Shown: piece by piece, positions 42,725-51,974 of the stretch | Position numbering within the stretch: the stretch's first letter is position 1 | Layout of the letters: each line of letters opens with the position of its first letter | NCBI GenBank assembly: GCA_019245115.1 | Contig: JAFARZ010000358.1 | Location: 36,394 to 100,393 of the forward strand | DNA length: 64,000 bases | Direction of reading: 5' to 3' | Origin: Streptosporangiaceae bacterium | GTDB taxonomy: Bacteria > Actinomycetota > Actinomycetes > Streptosporangiales > Streptosporangiaceae | Program-made: the position numbers and the translations under genes | Notes under the pieces: generated by a model | Seen by the model: the letters and a program-made list of their open reading frames with translations, nothing else | Told to the model about the DNA's origin: nothing | Databases searched by the model: none

Positions 42725-43912
42725 ATGGAGATCCGCGAACTCTCCGCTGACGAACGCCCTGAGATCAGTTTGCCGATACAGGCGTATGCGTTCCAGGCGT
42801 CACCTGCAGATGACCGGCTCGCCGAGACCCTGCGTAACAACCAGCAGTATTACGCCGGTAACGTGACGCTTGTGGCGGAGGAGGACGGCGTCCCCCTGGC
42901 CGACGCCTCAGCGATTCCGATGCGGCAGAACGTCCGCGGGATCGTCTTTCCGATGGCCGGCATAGCCGGAGTGGCGACATTGCCGCTGGCCAGGCGCCGC
43001 GGGTATGCGCGTGCGCTGGTTACTCAGTTGCTGGGCCAGATGCGAGATGCAGGACACGTCCTGAGCGCCCTGTATCCGTTCCGGCCGTCGTTCTACCAGC
43101 GTTTCGGCTTTGTCGGGCTGCCAAGGACGCGGACGGTCCGGTTTCCGCCAGAGTGCCTCACGGATCTGATGCGTGCCGAACTGCCGGGTGAGGTCACCTG
43201 CGAGCCGGCTAAGGCCGGCTATCCCGCATACCGCGAATTCACCCAGCGGCTACTGCGGGAACAGCATGGCTTCTCCGTGCTGCCCGATTACAGGACCATG
43301 GAGTTGAGGGACGCCCGCGACCGCTGGCTCGTAATGGCCCAGGCCGACGGTGAGGTGATCGCAGCGACGACATACCGGATCACCGGGCACGCGGGCGTAC
43401 TGGCCGCCGACGACATGCTGACCGCTAATCCCCTTGGGCGAGCACTGCTGCTGCAGTTCTTCGCCCGCCATGTCGACCAGGTCCGCGAGGTCGAGGTCCA
43501 GGTCCCCGCAGGGGAACTACCCGAACTATGGGCGACCGATCTGACGGCGGTGACGCAGGCGAAAACGTCGTTCCCGGACTCGCCAGCACCAATGGCCCGG
43601 GTCCTGTCCCTGACCTCGCTCGCCGGGCTGCCGACCAGTCCGGAACGTGTCACCGTGGAGATCACCTCGGACCCCTACATAGGCGGCCGGTATGTGCTGG
43701 ATGGCAGGTCCGGATCGCTCGAGATCACCCACGACGCCGCGGCCGGAACCGGCGCTACCCTGACGGCCGCGGGACTATCCGGCCTCGTCTACGGCGTTCT
43801 CGATCCAGACGAGGTGGTGGTACGCGGGTTCGGCGACATCCCCCGCGACACGGCAGCGGCACTACGCGGACTGTTTCCCCGCCGCCAGCCCTACCTATTT
43901 GCGAGATTCTGA
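42725..43912 (+). CDS. Eis-like GNAT N-acetyltransferase
   Basis: A 395-residue protein with the three-part layout of Eis/AAC enzymes: an N-terminal GNAT domain with the acetyl-CoA loop PLARRRGYARALVTQLLGQM and the YPFRPSFYQRFGF segment, a second degenerate GNAT domain (~165-285), and a C-terminal SCP2-like sterol-carrier domain (YVLDGRSGSLEITHDA, then GLVYGVLDPDE) whose terminal carboxylate (final Phe) normally reaches the active site. Members acetylate amines of aminoglycosides or peptides; the natural substrate here is unknown. ATG 42725. Confidence 0.85.
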   Translation: MEIRELSADERPEISLPIQAYAFQASPADDRLAETLRNNQQYYAGNVTLVAEEDGVPLADASAIPMRQNVRGIVFPMAGIAGVATLPLARRRGYARALVTQLLGQMRDAGHVLSALYPFRPSFYQRFGFVGLPRTRTVRFPPECLTDLMRAELPGEVTCEPAKAGYPAYREFTQRLLREQHGFSVLPDYRTMELRDARDRWLVMAQADGEVIAATTYRITGHAGVLAADDMLTANPLGRALLLQFFARHVDQVREVEVQVPAGELPELWATDLTAVTQAKTSFPDSPAPMARVLSLTSLAGLPTSPERVTVEITSDPYIGGRYVLDGRSGSLEITHDAAAGTGATLTAAGLSGLVYGVLDPDEVVVRGFGDIPRDTAAALRGLFPRRQPYLFARF

Positions 43913-43920
43913 AGCCAGGA

Positions 43921-46344
43921 TCATGCCAGATGCCTCGGCACCGTGGTCCCACCGTGCCGCAGCCGTTCTATAGCCTGGGCAGTCGCGGCCGTATCGGGAT
44001 CATCTTCGCCCAGAAGTAGTCGGCGTGCATCAAGGACTTCGTGGTAAAGCTTGAGCGCTACATCGTGGCGTCCCTGCGACGCGATCGTCCACGCCAGCTC
44101 ATGCGTCGCTGTCAAGATGTCAGGGTGGTTGGGGCGGAGCAGGTGGCGGCGGGCCTCAAGGACCTCACGGTAGATCGATTCGGCTTCAGCCCAGCGCCCC
44201 TGGATACCGGCAGTCCAGGCCAGCTCGTGACGAGTCCACAGGGTACGGGGATGCTCGTCGCCGAGAACTCTGCGCCTGGCAGCAAGGATCCCCACCAAGG
44301 CGTGCTCGGCTTCCCGTCCCCGCCCCTGGTTGGCAACAGTCCAGGCCAGTTCGTAGCGCGACATGAGGGTGTCCGGATGCTCGTTACCCAGAAGGCGGCG
44401 GCGGACATCGAGCACTTTACGGTAGGCGGTCTCGGCTTCGGCCCAGCGCTCCTGGCAGGCTGCGATCCAGGCGAGTTCATGCCGCGTCCAGAGCGTGTCA
44501 GGGTCCTCTGGGCCGAGGATCCGCTCGCAACTTGCCGCGATCTTGCGGTAGACCGGCTCGGCTTCTCGCGGCTCGTGTAGGTACACAAGAAACCACGCCA
44601 GGTGGCGTTGGACTCTGAGACTGGCTGGGTCATCATCGGGAAGATGAGGCAGCTTGTCCAGAGCATCCTGGGCAAGGCGCCGAGCCTCAGCCACGAAGCC
44701 GTAGGAATAGTAAGCCCAGGCGCACCTCGTCGCCACCCATATCAGGTCACGAAGACGCGCGTCATCAAGCTGGTCGCCAACGGTCTGGAACAAGGCGTGT
44801 ACATGCGGTCCGTGGACAATGAAGGTGGGCCAGTTCGCTGACTGCTCAGCGTCAAGCTGGCCAATCGCGCCGACCAGAAGGTCTACTGATGTACAGCGGA
44901 TGAGTGCCGCGTCAGTTAAGGGGTCATCGTCTGCTCGCAGATGCGTGCGGCTAACGTCGGCAATGACCGGATGCAGTACCACGTCTCGCGGGCCTGCTCC
45001 TACGTTCTCCGTCCGGGTGAATTCGATCAAGCTGAGGTGCCGTAGCTGTTGCAAGCTCTGCTCAAGTTCGTGCTGCATATCGGCGTCGCCGACGGAACCA
45101 AGGATGCCCCGCAGGTCCTGTGGCCTGAGCAGGCCGCGCGGAATCGGGGTCGGGGATGCGTAGCAAGACAGCAGCCGGAGCAACAGGCGTGCCTGCGGCA
45201 CGCCCCTACGGCTCAAGTCGTCCAGGGAGATCTCGAAGGTCCGGATCGGGATCTCCCTCGCGCTGGCTGACGTGCGCAGTTCCGGTGCCTGCGTCAGCAT
45301 CCGGGGAGTCTTCCGCGGATGATCTAGTTCCACCTCGTAGTCACGGAACGATGTCACTGATGCCGAATCCGATCCCAGGTACGAACCCGCCGTCCGCAGA
45401 ACCAGCGGTAGGCCACCGAGCCGCCGCGCGAGCGAGTGTGCTTGGGAAACGTCACCAGCGTGCGGCGCTCCGTCCAAGAGCACCTGCGTTGCGTCGGCGT
45501 CCTCCAGCGGGCCAACCTGCACGATGCGCGCGTGCCTGCCCCAACACGATGGGTCGCCGGTGCGACTGGTAACCACCACCAGGCCGCGCTTGGTGGAACG
45601 CAGCCATCCCGTGCTGTCTGCGGGCGTCCCAGCGCTGCCCCCGGAGGAACGCGTGCCGATCACGACCGGCATCGGCCGCGCCAGTACTGAGGGATCGTCA
45701 GCGTTGTCGAATATGAGCAGCCATCTGTGCCGGGCTCTGTGCAGCAGCCGCCACAGCCGGTCAGGCGCATCGGTCTTGCCGGTACCGATCGCCTCGACGT
45801 CTGCTGCGGCAGCCGCCAACTGCCGCGCCACAGTCGCTAAGGCGCCGGTCAGGCTCGACGGGTCGGTGGCAGACACGAACCAGACGTCGGTGTGCCGCCA
45901 TCGGGTTCGAGTGCGCTGGACTTCCTCGGCAAAGGCCGAGGCGATGGTCGATTTCCCGGCGCCGCCCATCCCGGTCAGGACCACGAAGTCACCGGACGGC
46001 CTGCGCAACAACTGGCCCAACACCGTCAGTTCCGCATCCCTGTCACGCACAAAGGACGGCAGAAGTCCTGTCGGCACGACCACGGGCAAGGCGGTTACCT
46101 GTCCCGCATCCGGCGTACCGGTCTGCTCATGGAGGCGCGGCAGCAAGAAGACGACGGCCGTCCAGGCGAATCCGCACACAGCCACGGCTGCCCCGTCAAT
46201 CTCCGCGACGAGAGCATGGTCAGGAGACAGTCCCAATGCGGCCAGCGCGACAGCAGCCAGCACAGCTACGGCAACCAGAACGGCAAGCGGAATCGACCGC
46301 AGTCGCCCCCTGTAGGACACAGCGCACAGTGTGCCACCAATCAA
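43921..46344 (-). CDS. STAND (NB-ARC) NTPase with C-terminal kinesin-light-chain-type TPRs
   Basis: An 807-residue protein. Two N-terminal membrane helices (~18-38 and ~52-69) precede an NB-ARC/STAND domain: P-loop GMGGAGKST (125-133), Walker B-like WLLIFDNADDP, GLVVVTSRTGD sensor and GGLPLVLRTAGSYL, then a winged-helix region and at least five consecutive 42-residue TPRs of the form WxRHELAWxxxxQxRWAEAE (~600-790). This architecture is typical of signal-responsive switches in antiphage and cell-death systems. The first codon is TTG 46344; GTG 46320 is an alternative. No catalytic effector domain is evident. Confidence 0.82.
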   Translation of the reverse strand: MIGGTLCAVSYRGRLRSIPLAVLVAVAVLAAVALAALGLSPDHALVAEIDGAAVAVCGFAWTAVVFLLPRLHEQTGTPDAGQVTALPVVVPTGLLPSFVRDRDAELTVLGQLLRRPSGDFVVLTGMGGAGKSTIASAFAEEVQRTRTRWRHTDVWFVSATDPSSLTGALATVARQLAAAAADVEAIGTGKTDAPDRLWRLLHRARHRWLLIFDNADDPSVLARPMPVVIGTRSSGGSAGTPADSTGWLRSTKRGLVVVTSRTGDPSCWGRHARIVQVGPLEDADATQVLLDGAPHAGDVSQAHSLARRLGGLPLVLRTAGSYLGSDSASVTSFRDYEVELDHPRKTPRMLTQAPELRTSASAREIPIRTFEISLDDLSRRGVPQARLLLRLLSCYASPTPIPRGLLRPQDLRGILGSVGDADMQHELEQSLQQLRHLSLIEFTRTENVGAGPRDVVLHPVIADVSRTHLRADDDPLTDAALIRCTSVDLLVGAIGQLDAEQSANWPTFIVHGPHVHALFQTVGDQLDDARLRDLIWVATRCAWAYYSYGFVAEARRLAQDALDKLPHLPDDDPASLRVQRHLAWFLVYLHEPREAEPVYRKIAASCERILGPEDPDTLWTRHELAWIAACQERWAEAETAYRKVLDVRRRLLGNEHPDTLMSRYELAWTVANQGRGREAEHALVGILAARRRVLGDEHPRTLWTRHELAWTAGIQGRWAEAESIYREVLEARRHLLRPNHPDILTATHELAWTIASQGRHDVALKLYHEVLDARRLLLGEDDPDTAATAQAIERLRHGGTTVPRHLA

Positions 46345-46777
46345 GCCATGTTGGCGAAGAACCGGACAGAATAGTCGTAGGAACCTCCGCTGGATGGCAT
46401 GGCGAGCTGATTAGCGCTCAGCCGACAGCGGGCCGGCCCGGCGTACCGGGGGCGACTATCCCGAAATGATGAACCGCTTCTAGCGGTTAGCTTGCTCCTC
46501 GGTCGGGGAGGAGCGAATGCGCGTGATACGACTTCCGAGGTCGGCACCGCCTGGTAGTGACGCTCGGCGGCGTCTATCACTTCGCTGGTTACTTCCTCGG
46601 TCTTCCAGTCATAGCGAGCGGTGTAGCGGGCGCACAGGCGGGCGGCTTTGCGGGCCGACTTTGGTTAAATCCTGAGAGGCCCAGGTGGGCTTGACCTGGG
46701 GAGACCTGCTCACTACCCGGCATACCGGGGGTAAGTCGTCCCCGGCCTGGGACTGTGCACCACCATAAGCTGGCGGT
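46345..46777 (-). other. 433-base stretch with a truncated coding remnant
   Basis: On the minus strand, 46480-46660 reads KSARKAARLCARYTARYDWK, TEEVTSEVIDAAERHYQAVP, but an in-frame stop precedes it and no start codon is available, so it looks like the remains of a gene. The remainder shows no feature. Family not recognised. Confidence 0.4.
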
Positions 46778-47905
46778 TTAGTGTCTGCCGCCGAGCACGG
46801 CCTGAAGATAGCTGCTTATCGCTGGTGCGGGCGGGTCCGTTAGGGGGATGTCCCAGCCGCAGATGCCCTCGGGATCGAGGGTGACGTGCAGCCCGTTGAT
46901 GCCGGGTACGACGCGCGTGGATTGGCTGGCGCGGTCGAGTTGGCGCTGGAGCCAGACAGCTTGCGCGATCCGGTAGGCGGGAGCGGAGTAGGCGGCATCG
47001 TAGTGCTGGATGATCACGTCACGGGGCTGGAGCGCGGTGACGATCGGGAGCACGTCTCTGCTTTGGAGGTGGCACACTGCTGCGCGGGCAGGGTCGGTGC
47101 TGAGGTTGGACGCGTCGGCGTGGGCGATGACCAGGGTCACGTCGGGGAGTATGTCCGCGACTGCCTCTAGCAGGCCGTCGGCGAGAGTGGTGTCAGAGGT
47201 ATGCCAGATGCCGCCGGCCGAGGTAGCGAAGGCCAGGCCGATCGCGGCTCGGTGGCGTCCGGCTTCCTCAGTGTGCGCGGCGGGGACAGCGTGAACGGTC
47301 AGGTCGCCGACCTTGACGGCGAGTTCCCCGTGCCCTTCGGTGGCGGGGTGGGCGAGGGTGATCACGTCGGCCATGCCGCCGGCGTGGTAGGGCGAGAACG
47401 CGGTGAACCGGGCCGTAGTGGTCGGGTTGGCGAGCAAGAGCTTGCGGGGACTGCCGGGGGCGGCGTGGCTGGCCATTGCCTCCAGGCAGGGGATGATCCC
47501 GGTGTAGTGGTCGGGGTGGAAGTGGGTGCAGGCGACCGCATCCAGCTCGGTCCAGGAAAACCATGTCCCGTGGGCGGTGGCGAGGATGCCCAGGGCGGCC
47601 GGGCCGGGGTCGACCAGGATGCTGGTGGCGGGGGTGCGCAGCAGGTATCCGCCGGCTCCGCCGGCGAGCATGCCGTAGCGGCAGCCGAGCGCGCCGAGCA
47701 GCACGACCTCCGCCGTGCCTGGAGCGGCGCGGGTGACCGGCCGGGTGAGCGCGCCGGGCTGGTGCATCGCGACGTCGGCGTCGTCGGCGGCTTCCAGGAT
47801 CGCGGTTAGCTCCGCGTCACTGGCGCTGCGCAGCTTGTACGCCAGGTCAGCTTCGTGGCTGGCCGGGTCTCCTGGTGACTGTGTGACGGTGGGCTGTCCG
47901 GTCAT
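46778..47905 (-). CDS. Metallo-beta-lactamase-fold hydrolase
   Basis: A 375-residue MBL-fold protein: strand ILVDPGPAALG, metal motif THFHPDHYTG (HxHxDH), a second His in VPAAHTEEAG, a GIWHTSDTTLADG Asp-containing strand and a late His in VIIQHYD. The N-terminal ~70 residues form a helical extension. It probably hydrolyses an ester, phosphoester or lactone; the substrate is unknown. ATG 47905 is preferred to TTG 47911. It is the third gene of a minus-strand operon after an epimerase and an aminotransferase. A broken copy of its C-terminus lies at 26090-26335. Confidence 0.82.
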   Translation of the reverse strand: MTGQPTVTQSPGDPASHEADLAYKLRSASDAELTAILEAADDADVAMHQPGALTRPVTRAAPGTAEVVLLGALGCRYGMLAGGAGGYLLRTPATSILVDPGPAALGILATAHGTWFSWTELDAVACTHFHPDHYTGIIPCLEAMASHAAPGSPRKLLLANPTTTARFTAFSPYHAGGMADVITLAHPATEGHGELAVKVGDLTVHAVPAAHTEEAGRHRAAIGLAFATSAGGIWHTSDTTLADGLLEAVADILPDVTLVIAHADASNLSTDPARAAVCHLQSRDVLPIVTALQPRDVIIQHYDAAYSAPAYRIAQAVWLQRQLDRASQSTRVVPGINGLHVTLDPEGICGWDIPLTDPPAPAISSYLQAVLGGRH

Positions 47906-47991
47906 GGACAACCTAGTATGCCGGTCCCAGCCGTCCGGCGCTGGTTAACGCCACGGCGCGGCGCAGATCACGCTGCGGCCGACGCTTAGGG

Positions 47992-49164
47992 TCAGATGCG
48001 GGCGGGCTGGCGGATGGCGACGCGTACAGCGGTGATCACGCGGGTCTGCTGCCGGGCGGTGAGCGTTACCGACGATGGCAGGTGGAGGGCATCGCGGCCG
48101 AGTTGCTCGGCGACCGGGCATGGCCGCGGCGCGCAGCCGTGATGTGCGCCGGTCAGGTGCAGCGGTGTCCATGGCGGCCCGGTCTGGATGCCGTCAGCGG
48201 CGAGGCAGGCGCCGACCTGGCTGGCGGTGGTCCCGGTGATATGCGGGTTGATGGCGATGGTGGCCAGCCAGCGGGTCGCGGTGGCCCACGGGGCTTGCTG
48301 CTGGAACATCAGGCCGTCCAGTCCGGCCAGTTCCTGGACGTACCGGGCGTGGATGCGCTGCTTGGCCGCGATGAGCTGGCCGGCGCGGTCAAGCTGGGCG
48401 CATCCGACTGCCGCGTGCAGGTTGGTCATCCGGTAGTTCCACGCGGGCTCGCCGTGCCGGTACTTGACCGGGTTGTCACGCGCCTGGTTGATCAGGTACC
48501 GGGCACGGGTCGCGGTGTGCTGGTCGTTGGTGAGGATGGCGCCGCCGCTTCCGGCGGTGATGAGCTTGTTGGCGTTGAAGCTCACTGCTGCCAGGCCGCT
48601 GCCCCCGGCCGGGCGGCCCCGGCAGGCCGCGCCGAGTCCTTGAGCAGCGTCTTCCACCATGGCAATCCCGTGCCTGCTGGCAACAGCACCGATGGCGTCG
48701 AGGTCGGCGGGATGGCCGAGCAGGTCAACTGGGGCGACCGCGGCGACTCCCCGGCCGGTAGCGGGATCGGTCAGCCGGCTGCCTTCGAGGCGGCAGTGCC
48801 GGGTGAGGAAGTCCTCCACCAGGTCGGGGTCTAGCTGCCAGTACTGCGGATCGATATCCAGCGCTGCCGGGTGCCCTCCGGCGTGGCGGACCGCGTTCGC
48901 GGTCGCGACGAACGTCCACGCGGGCACGATGACCTCATCACCGGGACGGACTCCCGCCAGCAGGAACGCGATGTGCAAGGCAGCGGTTCCGCTGCACGTA
49001 GCGACCGCGTACCGGACCCCGGCCAGCTCCGCCACCCCGGCCTCGAACCGGGCCAGGAAATCACCCGTCGGCCCGGCCTGTCCTGCGGCGATGGCCTGGG
49101 CCAGGTAGCCGGGCTCATTGCCGGACAGGTCAGGGACGCACCACGGCACCCGGTCAGGCCGCAC
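47992..49164 (-). CDS. DegT/DnrJ/EryC1/StrS-type aminotransferase
   Basis: About 390 residues, fold type I PLP enzyme of the sugar aminotransferase family: AVATCSGTAALHIAFLLAGV, PGDEVIVPAWTFVATANAV, MVEDAAQGLGA (Asp binding PLP), and SFNANKLITAGSGGA with the Schiff-base Lys. These enzymes transaminate ketosugars in nucleotide sugar pathways. The frame is open to 49215, but GTG 49164, with GGAAGG before it, lies in the expected position and overlaps the epimerase stop by 11 bases. It is probably coupled to the epimerase and MBL genes in one operon. Confidence 0.85.
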   Translation of the reverse strand: MRPDRVPWCVPDLSGNEPGYLAQAIAAGQAGPTGDFLARFEAGVAELAGVRYAVATCSGTAALHIAFLLAGVRPGDEVIVPAWTFVATANAVRHAGGHPAALDIDPQYWQLDPDLVEDFLTRHCRLEGSRLTDPATGRGVAAVAPVDLLGHPADLDAIGAVASRHGIAMVEDAAQGLGAACRGRPAGGSGLAAVSFNANKLITAGSGGAILTNDQHTATRARYLINQARDNPVKYRHGEPAWNYRMTNLHAAVGCAQLDRAGQLIAAKQRIHARYVQELAGLDGLMFQQQAPWATATRWLATIAINPHITGTTASQVGACLAADGIQTGPPWTPLHLTGAHHGCAPRPCPVAEQLGRDALHLPSSVTLTARQQTRVITAVRVAIRQPARI

Positions 49165-50116
49165 GGCGGCCTTCCAGCGCGGGATGACCATCCAGCACCC
49201 CAGCCGACAGCGCATCAGCCAGTTCCGTGATGCCGCCAGCGAGGGTGCGGGTAGCGGTCCAACCGGTCGCGGCGGTCAGCTTGCCGGTGCTGATCCGGTA
49301 ATCACGCTGGTCGCCCGATGTCGGGGTGATGTCGATCTGCACGCCGGGACCACTGGCCGAAGCAACCTGGCGGGCCACGTCAGCGAGCTGCCGGTTGTCG
49401 GCGGAGCCGACATTGAACACTTCCCCGGACACCTGCACGGCCGGCGCCTGGACGACGGTAGTGATGGCATCGGCCACGTCGGCGACGTGGACCAGCGGAC
49501 GCCACGCGGCCGGGGTGAAGACCTGTATCCGGCCAGTAGTGAGTGCCTGGGCGACGAAGGCGTTGACGACCAGGTCGAACCGCATCCTCGGCGCGAGCCC
49601 GTAGACGGTCGCGAACCGCAGCACTGTGACCGCCATCCTATCCGAATCCGCAGTGAGCAGCCTGGCCTCGGCGTCGGCCTTGGACCGGGCGTACAGCGAC
49701 AGGGGGCGCAGCGGTGAGGATTCGTCGGCTGGCTCGTCGCAGTGGCCGTAGACACTGCACGTGGACGCAAACACGAACCGTGCTACGCCCGCGTCCGCAG
49801 CCAACTCGCGCACGGTGCCGATTGCGTCCAGGTTGACCTGTTCGGCCAGGGCGGGCTCAGCGGCGCACGCCGGGTCACCGACTATGCCGGCCAGGTGTAC
49901 GACGGCATCCGCGCCCGGCAGGACCTCAGCGACCGCGCGGCGATCACGGATATCGCCGCGGGTCAAGGTGAAACGCCCGGTCAGGTAGCTGCCCAGCAGC
50001 CCGGCCCCGCCGAATCGCAGGCAATCCAGCCCGTGCACCTCATGCCCAGCGGCCAGCAGCCGGGCCACGACAGGTACGCCGATGTACCCGGCCGCACCGG
50101 TCACGACGATCTTCAC
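49154..50116 (-). CDS. NAD-dependent nucleotide-sugar epimerase/dehydratase
   Basis: About 320 residues, extended SDR fold: IVVTGAAGYIGVPVVARLLA (NAD-binding GxxGxxG), a DxVVHLAGI segment (DAVVHLAGIVGDP), the catalytic Ser/Thr region FASTCSVYGH and the YxxxK pair in LYARSKADAE, followed by TVLRFATVYG. It likely epimerises or dehydrates a nucleotide sugar used by the aminotransferase encoded downstream. GTG 50116 is favoured because AAGGAGG is 7 bases upstream; ATG 50122 would be too close. It is divergent from the HTH-deformylase gene. Confidence 0.85.
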   Translation of the reverse strand: MKIVVTGAAGYIGVPVVARLLAAGHEVHGLDCLRFGGAGLLGSYLTGRFTLTRGDIRDRRAVAEVLPGADAVVHLAGIVGDPACAAEPALAEQVNLDAIGTVRELAADAGVARFVFASTCSVYGHCDEPADESSPLRPLSLYARSKADAEARLLTADSDRMAVTVLRFATVYGLAPRMRFDLVVNAFVAQALTTGRIQVFTPAAWRPLVHVADVADAITTVVQAPAVQVSGEVFNVGSADNRQLADVARQVASASGPGVQIDITPTSGDQRDYRISTGKLTAATGWTATRTLAGGITELADALSAGVLDGHPALEGRRAA

Positions 50117-50257
50117 CTTCATTCCTCCTTCAACTGTCCCTGGCACCGCAGGCGGGCTTCTCGGGCCGGGTAGCGGTGCCTACAATTGAGGGCATCACGG
50201 CATGTATCCGTGAAGCGACGCTGAGGCGGCATCACTCACGATTCACGGAAGCTCACG

Positions 50258-51775
50258 CTGGAAGAGGATCAGGTCATCGCGGCAGGTACAGTCACCCCGG
50301 GCCAGGGCCAGCCGTCTTTCGGCGCGGACCTGGCAAGCTGGCGGCAGCGGCGCGGCCTGACCAAGAAGGCCCTCGCCGCCAAGCTCGGCTTTGACCCGTC
50401 CTACATCAGCCACCTGGAAGCCGGGCGGATGACCGCTAGCGAGGACTTCGCCCGCCGCGCGGACACCGCGCTGTCCGCAGCAGGTGAGCTGTGGCGGGCA
50501 TGGCGGCTCGCCAGCCCCGGCCGCCCAGCAACAGCAACATCACCTACCGCCACCGGCCTGGTCGTGGAAGACGACCATGCCGAGCTTCGCTACGACGGGA
50601 CGCTATTCCACGCCACCCAGCGCAGGCTGCTACGCAACGACGGCCCCCAACCGGTCACCCGGTACATGATGCGGATCAGCGTGGACCGGTACCCCGGCCA
50701 GCCAGAAAGGTCCAACGCCCTGTACCGGAAACGGCCGCTGCGATGGGACGAGCTCAACCTCACCGCCACCTGCGACGGCGAGCCGATGACCTGGTACCCC
50801 AAAGCCGACCGGGACGCGTTCAAGGAAGCCTGGCTGTGCTTCGAGAACGACCGCGGCCGGTTCCCGCTCTACCCCGGCCAGCACGCGACCGTGCGCTACT
50901 CCTACGTCGTGGACGACGGCCGGTGGGGACCATGGTTCCAGCGGGCAGTAAGGCTGCCGACCAGTCATCTGTCGGTCGACCTGATCTTCCCCGCCGGACT
51001 CGATCCTGTGGTGTGGGGCACCGAGACCTCCACCACCGCCGAAGCGGTTCCCTTGCGCGCCCCGCCCACCCGCACCGGCAACGGGCCGCGGACCGTGTTC
51101 TCCTGGGGCATCGATGACCCGCCGATGGGTGCCCGGTACCGGCTCGAATGGCGGTTCCGGGCCCGGTCGGCAGATGACAGCGCCCGCCCGGAACTGCGCA
51201 CCGCCACCGACCGGATGAAGGCTGCGGGGATCGTCCAGGCCGGTGAACCCGTCCTTACCCGGCAGGCCGCGCCGTTCAACCTGCCCGCCCAGGCCAGCCA
51301 GGCACGAGAGCTGATCGATGAGCTGTTCGCCGCGCTCCAGCGGGTCCGCGAGCACCACGTATTCGGCAAGGGCATGGGCATCGCCGCACCCCAGATCGGC
51401 ATCGCCCGCGCCGCCGCGATCGTCATCCCGCCCGACCCCGACGCCGACCCGCTTATCCTGCTCAACCCGCGCGTGATCAGCGAATCCGCTGAAACAGACG
51501 AGCAGTACGAGGGCTGTCTGTCCTTCTTCGACGTACGCGGCATGGTCCCCCGGCCGCTGCGGATCGAGGTCGCCTGCACCAGCCTGGACGGCCAGCAGCA
51601 TGTCCTGTCACTCGACACTGCGATGGCCAGGCTCACCGCACACGAGATCGACCACCTATACGGGAAGCTCTACACCAGCCACATGCGCGAGGGCACCCGC
51701 CCCATCCCGGTTGCCGAATACCGAGGCACCGGCAACGCCTGGAGCTATCCAGCACCCGGAACTCACAGAACCTGA
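50258..51775 (+). CDS. XRE regulator fused to a peptide deformylase domain
   Basis: About 505 residues. An XRE helix-turn-helix (residues ~18-65; LASWRQRRGLTKKALAAKLG, FDPSYISHLEAGR) is followed by a ~210-residue beta-rich region of unknown type (~95-310) and a C-terminal peptide deformylase with all three motifs: GKGMGIAAPQIG (~370), YEGCLS (~417) and AHEIDH (~461), so the Cys and two His metal ligands and the Glu are present. The first ATG in the frame (50429) would cut off most of the HTH. Between the in-frame stop at 50222 and 50429 there is no ATG, GTG or TTG; CTG 50258, preceded by GGAAG, is the best candidate. Confidence 0.75.
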   Translation: MEEDQVIAAGTVTPGQGQPSFGADLASWRQRRGLTKKALAAKLGFDPSYISHLEAGRMTASEDFARRADTALSAAGELWRAWRLASPGRPATATSPTATGLVVEDDHAELRYDGTLFHATQRRLLRNDGPQPVTRYMMRISVDRYPGQPERSNALYRKRPLRWDELNLTATCDGEPMTWYPKADRDAFKEAWLCFENDRGRFPLYPGQHATVRYSYVVDDGRWGPWFQRAVRLPTSHLSVDLIFPAGLDPVVWGTETSTTAEAVPLRAPPTRTGNGPRTVFSWGIDDPPMGARYRLEWRFRARSADDSARPELRTATDRMKAAGIVQAGEPVLTRQAAPFNLPAQASQARELIDELFAALQRVREHHVFGKGMGIAAPQIGIARAAAIVIPPDPDADPLILLNPRVISESAETDEQYEGCLSFFDVRGMVPRPLRIEVACTSLDGQQHVLSLDTAMARLTAHEIDHLYGKLYTSHMREGTRPIPVAEYRGTGNAWSYPAPGTHRT

Positions 51776-51974
51776 TCATCCTGGCCCGGCACGGACTCCG
51801 GTCCCGCACTCCTGCACGAGCAGCGAGCCCTCCAGGCAAGGTGCCGGAAGCATGCGGACAATCGCGCTTGCCCTTGCAGGCGGCCGCCCGCGAATTGAAA
51901 TCGAGGATTAACTGCGGCCCGCACTCCAAGCCGACAGCTGCTGACATTCCCGGACACGACACGAGGACTCGAAA

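Noticed and set aside
43921..44600. CRISPR-like or satellite repeats
   Set aside because: The regular ~126-base periodicity is due to the 42-residue TPRs of the STAND gene; spacers and direct DNA repeats are absent. No CRISPR array was found in the window.
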